Shown: positions 1-9,000 of the stretch, piece by piece
How positions within the stretch are numbered: the first letter of the stretch is position 1
How the letters are laid out: each line of letters opens with the position of its first letter
Source: Rodentolepis nana
Lineage: Eukaryota; Platyhelminthes; Cestoda; Cyclophyllidea; Hymenolepididae
Direction of reading: 5' to 3'
Length of the DNA: 10,223 bases
Assembly (NCBI GenBank): GCA_900617975.1
Contig: UZAE01014902.1
Span: forward strand, 1 to 10,223
Position numbers and translations under genes: made by a program
Notes under the pieces: model-generated
Seen by the model: only the letters and a program-made list of their open reading frames with translations
What the model was told of the DNA's origin: nothing
Database searches by the model: none

Positions 1-23
1 TGCCCAGGGTGCACCACGAGGAG
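1..23 (+). CDS. Exon 1 (partial, 3' end only)
   Basis: The first 23 bases read PRVHHEE in the frame required by exon 2 and end GAG|GTAAGT, a full-consensus donor. Exon 2 is open only in phase 0 at its start, so this exon must end on a complete codon, which it does. The real exon extends to the left of the window. Confidence 0.7.
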
Positions 24-3000
24 GTAAGTCTATTGCACACTCCGTAGTGATTTATAAAGTCATCTGTTAGCGCTTCAATTACCTCATGCAACTCATCTCC
101 CACCTTTTCCTAATTTTCCCACCTCGAGTGTGTCCAGATTCACCAAGTATTTGCTTTAACTGTCCTTCTCCTCACTCCTATTTCCCCATTACATGCTTCC
201 AATTCCACCTTGGCCATTAAAGTTGCTTCTTTTATCCACTTCGCATCTCAGGCTTACTCACTTTTTTTCTCTCAATGAGGTCTAATCTCTTTAAGAGCAT
301 ATCTGACTGTGATGGATTAAAAACGCTTAAGGTTTTCCACACCGATTGTGCGTTTATTTAACGAGATGCCCATATGGAATTGCATACCATGGTAATAGTT
401 AAACACTGGATAAGGTGTATTCGTCTCTCTCTCTCTCTCCCCTTCACTTCAGTGAAAAATCAAAGGTGGTTTTGGGCCAACTTTTATGACAGCACTTTAC
501 CATTTTGCTCATGAGACTAAAATTTATCCCCAACGCGACTTTCCCACTAATGGATAGTCTTTTATTCTTGTTGTCTAGTTGTTGATTGATCGGGAGAGAG
601 CTTTACTCGAACTATACACTCCAGATACGCAGACTGAGACCAATGTTCCTCACGCTGAGGATACCGATCCAACTGGAGAAGTTACCCAGTATCATCATGA
701 ACCAGATTCCAGCATTTTCAATTCCACCGTTGATGCCTCCGCCGTTTCTGCTTTGCAAAAGGAAGGGAATACACAACTAGAAGCAATATCTGTCGAGCTG
801 AAACTCCAACACGAGGTGGCTCTTTTGAGAAGTAAGCTGGTCACACAAATCAAAGCCAACACTCGTCTCAAGGCTGCTTACAATGCCCTCTCCGAGAGCA
901 ATCGTCCCCCTCAAAAGGTCGTCACCACCAATCCTCCCTCCAACCTATCAATTTCCCTCAACCCCTCCATTCTTGGTAAGAGCTGATTCATTTCTCCCCC
1001 ATTTAAATTCTTTTCGTTTTTAATAGAGGAGGCAGGGAACACATCTCAAGTTAATGAATCCTTCGCTAGTCTTCTTAATTCCAACAAGAAGGTGTCCCAG
1101 ACTCTGGACAGAACAGTGAATGAACTCAAATCTGCCCTTAGTAAGGTGGAAGCTGAGCTCTCTGCCAGTATACTTGAGGTAAGCATCTGTTTGTTGTCTT
1201 TTCGTGTTATCCCGTTAGGTCTCCAAGGCAGGAGAAGAGCGTAAGCACGAAGATGTTGGGGTAGGAGTACATGACAACATCTTAGCTACAGGGCTGAACC
1301 CGGATCGTCTTCGTGACGTCTACTCTCTGATCAAGGGACTTGTTGACCAATTTGACAATTTGCGAACCTTCCGTAGCTCATTCCACGAGACGGTGAATCG
1401 CAGCGTCCTAGCGACCTCTGTTTGTTTAGATACAAGTTCCAGATACGCTGTTCCTGGAACCGATGTCCAGACATCTCAACCGACGTCTTTTGTAGAATCT
1501 GCAGGAGGAGAGAATGGTGGCCCTTCTCCATCAGAAACTTCTAGTAAGTTGAATTCATTCAATTATAAATTTGGCCAATATGTGATTCCAATTTACTCTT
1601 TTTATGACCTTCCTGAAGCTAATGAATATGAGCGCATTGAACCAGCTGTGAAATCAGTCGCAGAGAAGTACGAGAATGATGAGTTGTTGTTGTCAGTGAG
1701 CCAAATGAGTCACAACAACACAACCTTCCATCTTCTTCGTGAGCATTGCAACGACAACACTATGGAGGATCTCTCGATGGCAAACTCCCTATCATTCACA
1801 GCAAGCCAGCGAAGTCATGCTCTTGACATCACTCGCCTTGAGATACACTCTCGGGACATCTTTGATCGCGTTGCTCATGCCGTAAGCGATCTACTCAAAT
1901 GTCCATATAAGTAATGCGGTAAATTTATAGGTCGCTTAGTTAAGTGGTTGGATTTTATTGTTAGATGGCATATGTAAAAGGGGGCAATGTTATTACCACC
2001 GAAGTTTTGCTTTTATCAACCTTGCTCTGTGGAACTTCCATTGGAAGTTGGTTGATTAATAACTTGCTTTCTAGTTGCGCCTGTCATTTTTTTCACACTT
2101 TTGGCTTTGTGTGTGTGTGTGCGCGCGTAGTTTCCTAATCTCCTGTTTTTAACAGCTCATTTTGCCCATTTTACTGCCCTCACCTTTATTACTTGAAGGT
2201 GTGAGTGCATTTGGAGCATCCGCCTGAGTGCAAATTAACAGTCATAAAGTTGCCCCGCTTTTTAATCGTCAGCGCCTGATTTTAAGTACCAAAGCGAGAG
2301 GAAGTTGTTTGGGGGGGGGGGGGGGGTTAGGATGGTTGCTTCTTTAAACACGAAGATCACTTTCGAGACATCCTTTTTGAAGAAACCCGTTTACTTAATT
2401 CCGCTTTCTGGCATGCGGAAATTGAGTATTGAGGATCCCTTTTGATCGACAAATCTGAGGAGGGGGTTTTCGATCCCGCGAACAATTGGCAGCTTTGCTT
2501 TTCAGTTGGAATTTGGGCTTGTAGAAGCAGGAATTGGGATCACTGGTCATTTGTCTTGCATGGACATATTACTTGTGTGAGAGTGCATCAAACCGTAGGT
2601 TCGTAGATTAAAATACTCCTTTTTGAATAATCTTCCTATCTTTACTGTCTGTAGGTTGCGGGGATTCAAGAAGCCTTGGATACATGGTCTCTCGATGCAG
2701 CCACGGAATTGCTGGCTGCCATCAATGTGAACACCGGTGGCATCCATCAACCTCCTGCTTCTTCGTCTCATAACGTCACGAAAAATGTTGACTCTAATTT
2801 TGATACTTTATTGAACCTCGTTATCCGCTTCGTGGAGGTCCTTTCCAAGACCAAGAGCTTGGAAGTGGCGGCGGAATCCGCTGCGTTATTCTCGGACTGG
2901 TGTGATCTAGTTTACCGGTGGTTTGAAATCTTCATTGACACTCTTCAAGGTCGCAGAGGTTCAGCTGATCTACCTGAAGTGTGCGTTTAAATTGCTCTTC

Positions 3001-6000
3001 CTCTGTGCTTTTCAAATTTGAGCAGATCAGTGTTGATTGATTAATTAATTGCTTTATTCTTTTTAACTGTTGTGTTGTAGTGTTTCTCGGCTGGGTGCTC
3101 TCGAACTGCAGTTCAATGAGGAGTTCGCGCTGACAGCAACTGTCACACAACACCCCGTTACATTGTCCCGTCAGGTAGGGAGGAGGAGAATGCTCAAATC
3201 ACAAGACTTTTCTGGAGCCCATTAAGTGAAGCACTGGCATTTGCTGCTCTCTTCCTTGTGGAATGGAATCAGTTGAATGCCATTTTTTGATCCTCCTCTC
3301 AGATCTCCAATCTCGGTGTCACTTTATACTTTGCCATACAAACGAGAAAGTCCATTTCTTGTAATGTAGATGTTGGCTAGAAAAAATAGTTGGAAACATT
3401 TGAAGTCATGAGATCAGTACCCGTTGATCAATGGAGGGGGGGGGGACTTGTTTCCAACCACAATGATTAGCATCGCTTAGTGAAATAAGTCTTTGAATAC
3501 CAGTTTCTTTTACTCCAAACACTTGTTTACTTTAAGTCGGTTTTTTCGTGTGTAATTTAATGAGTTACCTCTCTAGCAGAATGCGACATTGCAAGTGTCG
3601 GACATTACGGAGCCTCCATCTGTCTCCCTATGCGAAAATGGTGATAATGTATCGTCGCGTTGTGAGCAGCAGCTCACTTCAACTATCGAGAAACTCAAAG
3701 CCGACCTCTCACTGAATGTCAGAGAGCTCACTGATAAGGAGGTTGGTCGTTGCTACTGACCTCTGTTAAGTAGTATGTTTAACCGAAAGTTTACTTTTCC
3801 TTTTTTACCCCCTCCTTTCCTCCAGATCGCAGTGGCTGATTTGAAGTCAAAAGTGCAGGATTTGGAAGCAAAACTGACCGAAACATTCTCCATCGCTCGT
3901 ACAAAGGAGTCCAAAATTGAGGAGCTGGAGGTAAAACTTTTTATTGGCATTTCAATTCCTGCTTATCTGGTGAAATTTCTTTGAGAGGCTTTTGTGCTGG
4001 AGTGCAAGTATTCAGCAATCTGACTTTCTTAGAATTTCTTCCATTTGAGCCAGTCTTGTTTGCGCTGTTCGATTTGCCAGAGTGAATTCTCGCCTGCATT
4101 CGTTCTAGGTGGAAGTAGCTAACGTGGAATTGAAAGCTCAAGACTTGGAAAGGCAGTTGAATGAAGCCCTCTCGGATACCCAAGCAAAAGGATCCAAATT
4201 AGAGGTGCTAGAGGTAAGAATTCTCCTTTAGAGGATTGAACTTGCTGATATTACTAGAACACATGCTAGTATTTTGCCAACTACTACTCGTTAGACATAG
4301 GAGGCGTGCTTCACGACTTTGTTGATAATCATTCTTGGCTGCTGACTATTTCTCAGTTGGAGTTTGCCCTGGATACCACAGAGTTATGAATTCCGTGAAT
4401 CAGAAGATTATTCCGCTTGTTAACAGGAGGCTTTTGTTAAGGGATTGGGGGGAGGGGGGGGGGATGAACTGACTTTAAGATCCTCTCAACGTCTCGATCC
4501 TTTCTCTGTCCAAATGTAGGCTGAAATACCCCAAATGGAGACCAAACTGCGGGAATTGGAGGCTGAGTTGAGGGAGGCTACTTTGAAAGCCCGAACCAAG
4601 GAGATGAGGGTAGAAGAGCTGGAGGTAAGATACTTTGCTGAAGTTCTCAAATGTATTATTTCCTTTTTGTTTCGAATTTGGTTCACCTTCTAAACTGCTA
4701 TTCTCGGTCATTGCCTCCTTCGAAATCCACGTGTTTAGGTTAGCGGTGGTCGCTTATTAGATCGGACCAAAGTAGCATGGAATCACCTGTCCAAAAACTT
4801 CACCCCACTGACAAATCGTGCTTTTATAACAATAGTGTTTTTTAACGTGGGGACTTTTCGAATTGATGAAGTTGCTCTAGGAGTCTGAGCGAGTTGGATT
4901 TAGAGGTGCATTCCCTTTCGCAAACTCTCTCTACAATCATTTCAGCAGAATTTCCAGGAAATACTGACTTTGCCCAAATCACCACGCCGGTGGTTGAGTG
5001 GCGACAAGAATTAAAGTTTTGCATGGTGAGGGAAAGGTTTCAGCGCAGCGTAAGAGTAGTAGTCGGAGTAGTTGTGATATGAGGCCGATTTGAGGTTCGC
5101 TATGTGGAGTTGTGGGTTGTTTCGCGTACTTTGTTCGTCTGGCGAGCAAGTAATAAATGGTATGCAATCACGTAGCTTAGAAAAATTAGCAGTTATGAGT
5201 TTAGACTCTCACGTTTAAGGGCAAAATATCTCTATTCCGGTTAAAATTTTGCAATCTTGAATGGGTGATTGAGAGGCAACACAGTTCGAAGTGGGAAAGT
5301 GCGGTTATGCGTCTGTAAATGATAAATTTGGAAACTGAGCGAAATGTGGATGGCTGATTAGTTTAAAAGGACAACAGCGTATTCATGACCTGTCGCTTTT
5401 TACTGCCTCAACTCATTTCGAGATGATTTGGACAAACTGTGTTTCTTGAGACCAGAATGCTCACTTTTGTGTCGAATAAAACCTGAACTACTCCTGTTTG
5501 ACCCCACTGACTTCCGTGGCCATCTACCAAGTTAGAGTTCACCGGCTTGATTTCCACCAACAAAGAATACTAGAAGCCCCGTGATACTCAACTGAGGAAG
5601 CCTGGAATCCGCTTCTCTCAAATGCACTTTGGTAATGCAATGCACCAACATTTCTTTCGTTTTTAGACTGAGGTGAATGAATTGAAGACGAGGCTCCAAG
5701 GGATGGATGCACAACTAGCTGATGCTCTTTTGGCCGCTCGAGTGAAGGATGCTAAAGTGGAGGAGATGGAAGTGAGTCTTCTTACACCCTTTCTGAATCT
5801 CCATAGGATATTGCCATTTTCGTTTAGCTCTTTCCATAGAGGTGTTTGACGATAAATCATCTTAGATCGATAGTAATTATATTGCGATTAGACTCCTTTG
5901 ACTAGGCCTTCTTTTAACTCACCTTTTAGGCGATTGCCAAGGATAACGAGTCGACACTGGCCGGCTTGAAGGAACAACTGGCAGAAACAGAGACAAAATT

Positions 6001-9000
6001 GGCTCAAAAGCAGGCAAGAGTTGCTGAATTGAAAGTAAATTCTAGGCCTCTTCTAGGTCTCTTCATTTTTTTTTCTCAATTTGTGCCCTTTCAATCACCC
6101 TTTTGCTAGGTGGCTGCAAATGAGTTGCGCGCAATCTACGATGATTTGGAGAGTCAGCTTAACAAAGCCAACAAGGATATGGAAGAATGGAAAGCCAAGT
6201 CTGAGCGTCTAGAGGTATTCGTCTCTTTTTTTGTCTCTTTCATTCGATGTGTGTGTGTGTTTCTGTAGGACTTGTTGACAGAAAGTATCGAGCGACAGAC
6301 CGATTTTTCACAACAGTTGCGTCAAGCCTTTGATGAAGTTAACAACCTCAATATGCAGAAGTCAGCTTTGGAAACACAATTGCAGGAGAAGCTGGAGGTG
6401 CGTTGTCTTTTTTGCAGTTGAAGTCTACTCGTTATTTTGATTATCCGGTTAAATCAAACGATTGGGTAGAGTTGTTGGTCAGAGAAGGTGGTAGAGTTGC
6501 CGGTTCCTGTTATTCAAATCGGTCTTTCAACAACGGGATTGAGGTTCCAGTTAGATAGCCTCGTGTATTGTCTATTTGGTCCCTTTCAGCGTCAATGGTC
6601 TTATCCACTGACTGCTTCGGTAAATTACTTTCAACAGGAGGAGGAGGAGTAGTAGAATATGAAATTTTTGTAAACTCGACTCATGAATACTTTCTAACAT
6701 CTCGAGTCAAGTGTTGATAGCGTTTTTCTTGACGGGCATGCATTGGGGAGGAGCTAACACTGTCTTGTCCTTAATACTGATTGGCAGAACTTTTTCTCAC
6801 TGGAGCTTGGAATTTCTTGGTGGGGCAGTAACCTAGTGTCCTTTGAAGGCAGCAGTATGAGGCACGAAAACTTCTAGATGGGATGTCTGTCACGCAGCTA
6901 AACCACCAAATCGTTATAATCGCCTTTCCTCCTTCTCCTTTTTGGTGCTCTTTTACAGGAGCACAATGCGAAGATGAAGAGCACCCATGTCAAGTACGAG
7001 TCCCTCCTTGAAGTCGCCAAGAGTAGGTACACGGAAATGGCCGAGCAGTGTGAGCGCCTCCAAACAGAACGCGATAACCTCTGCGAAGACCTTCAGATTA
7101 GCAAAGAGGAGAAGTTGATGCTCCAAACCGATCTCACCATGGCTCGTATGGTCTCTGCAGATGCCCAAATCAATCTTGGAGCCTACCTCGAGGAGGGTCC
7201 TCTAGGCAACGAGAAGGAGGACTTGGAAGGGATTCGGCAGAAAGCTCGAAAATATCCCGAACTCAAATCTCTCGCATTCACTTTTAAGAATAAGGCTGAT
7301 AGGAGTGCTGCTCTTCTGCATGATTTCACCAAAGAGAACACGCGGTTGAAGATGATTGTGTCCGATCACGAAAAACGTGTCAAGGAATTGGCCAACGAAT
7401 TGGAGAGATTGCGTGAGCAGATTCTAGTTAAGAATGAAGTAATCAAGAAACTTGAAAATCTGGTTCGCTTGTCTGCTACTGAGTAAGTGGATGAACTTTT
7501 GACCCTGGGGTGTGTGTTTAGCAGGGTACCTTATGTGTTCTTCTTTCTCAAGTCCTCCAACTTCCACTTTGACGGAGAAGCCAGATGAAATTTCACCCAC
7601 TGAGAATGCTCGCGGTGCCAATTTCCGGAATTCCAACTTCTTCAACACCGACGCGACTATGGATCTAGTCGACGGAGGCATTTTGAACAGCCATCTCCTT
7701 CCGGAGCAGTAGGTTTCCGATCGCCTTTTCCCTTCTGTTACTCTATTGCTTGCTTCATCTTTATGTTGTCTACCCTCTATGCTCTGGGAGGCATATTAGC
7801 CTATTGAAATAACTGCTTTCCCTCTGTAGCCTTAACGGCGTGAATTCGCTGATGGCAGACATTGGCGCAACAGTGCGAGAAATTTCCGGTTGTCTGGATC
7901 CAATGACTGCTGAAGGCGGCCAACAGCCTGATGATACTACAAGCGCTTCTCTTGCTGCTCAGATTTCGAGTTTATCTACTGACACTCCTTCATCTCTGAC
8001 TGTCTCATTTGGTGATTTACTGCCATCCCATGCTCAAAATGTGAATGTGAGTCTGCCGCCTTTAATTAACAAACTAAATTTAGACAGTTTCCGAAAATTT
8101 TTTATGTGCGAGCCTTTGGTGCGTATATTTATAGATAAAGTTTAGCAAAGAATCGCGATATCCAAAGGTATTCAAGCAGATTCCTAGCTGAATTTTCATC
8201 CAGAGTTTGTTCGTATACAATCCACTGTAAAAATATTTGAAAATGTTTTTTTAACCACCGATACCTCATTGGTTAGCAGAAGTCCTGAGGTCGATTCCCA
8301 TCGGCACACACCCGATGCGTTTCGGTCGATATGAGAGATTTTAGAGGGGTGGAGGGAGGGGAGGGGGTGGGGTGGGTCTTCTGGTTGCCTGCTTTCTTGA
8401 GTGCCAAGTTTGAGAAAAGGTGACTTAACAGTCTGGAATTGAGAGAGCAAGTCGGTAGTGAAGCCGCGAGAGAGCCAAGTAAGAAGTGGAAATGGGGGGG
8501 GGGGGGGGGAGGCTTAAATCATCAAACGTGATCGTTTGTTTTTTCGCTTTTATCCTCTTCTCTCAACTGCGTCTTCGAAGGAACCCATTTCCGGAAGTTC
8601 GATATCACTGAAACTCTGTCATGTCTATTAGCAAGCTTTCGCAGTTGATTTAATAAATATTTACGAAATCTCAGCGATTGGGTGGGCTATAAGCTTTGCC
8701 TCCCTTCACGGTGTCATTATACGCGGACATTCGTGAAATGTTCCCAATTGGAAATGTAAGAGAGGCGTCGTGAGGCTGACCGTCTATGGTACTTTATTTT
8801 TAGGCGAATTCATTTCTCCCACACCGTCTTAACCATCTCGTTAATAAACTTTCGACGTTCTGGTCTGCCATGACACTTGAGCTCCAAACTCTACTCATCA
8901 CTGTTCAGTCGATTGCAGTCAACACTGGCAAGTGAAATCCCTCACACAATGACCAAGTCGTTGCCAACGCGATTTAAACTGTTTTCACGCTCTCTTGTAG

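Larger units (their letters stand above)
1882..2654 (+). other. Intron 4 (773 nt) with TG/CG tract and G16 run
   Basis: The donor is GTAAGC and the acceptor TGTCTGTAG. It contains an alternating purine-pyrimidine tract at 2108-2129 and a 16-base G run at 2311-2326. No frame stays open long enough to suggest a missed exon, and I see no mobile element. Confidence 0.7.
8047..8803 (+). other. Intron 17 (757 nt) with tRNA-like relic, G4 motif and G16 run
   Basis: The donor is GTGAGT and the acceptor ACTTTATTTTTAG. It contains a tRNA/SINE-like segment (8258-8304), a guanine-rich block (8344-8376) and a G16 run (8494-8509). No frame looks like a missed exon. Confidence 0.65.

Noticed and set aside
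4358..4390. Coil-like fragment LEFALDTTEL after a good-looking AG in intron 9, possible decayed rod exon
   Set aside because: It stops after ten codons, shows no specific similarity to the 35-residue unit, and has no donor. Chance is sufficient.
3826..6397. Flatworm-type micro-exon gene
   Set aside because: Micro-exon genes use many exons of about 36 nt or less, usually for secreted peptides. These exons are 105 nt and encode a cytosolic-looking coiled coil.
7424..7681. Minus-strand open frame opposite exons 15-16
   Set aside because: It lies antisense to well-supported coding exons and has no independent gene signals. It is a shadow of the + strand frame.
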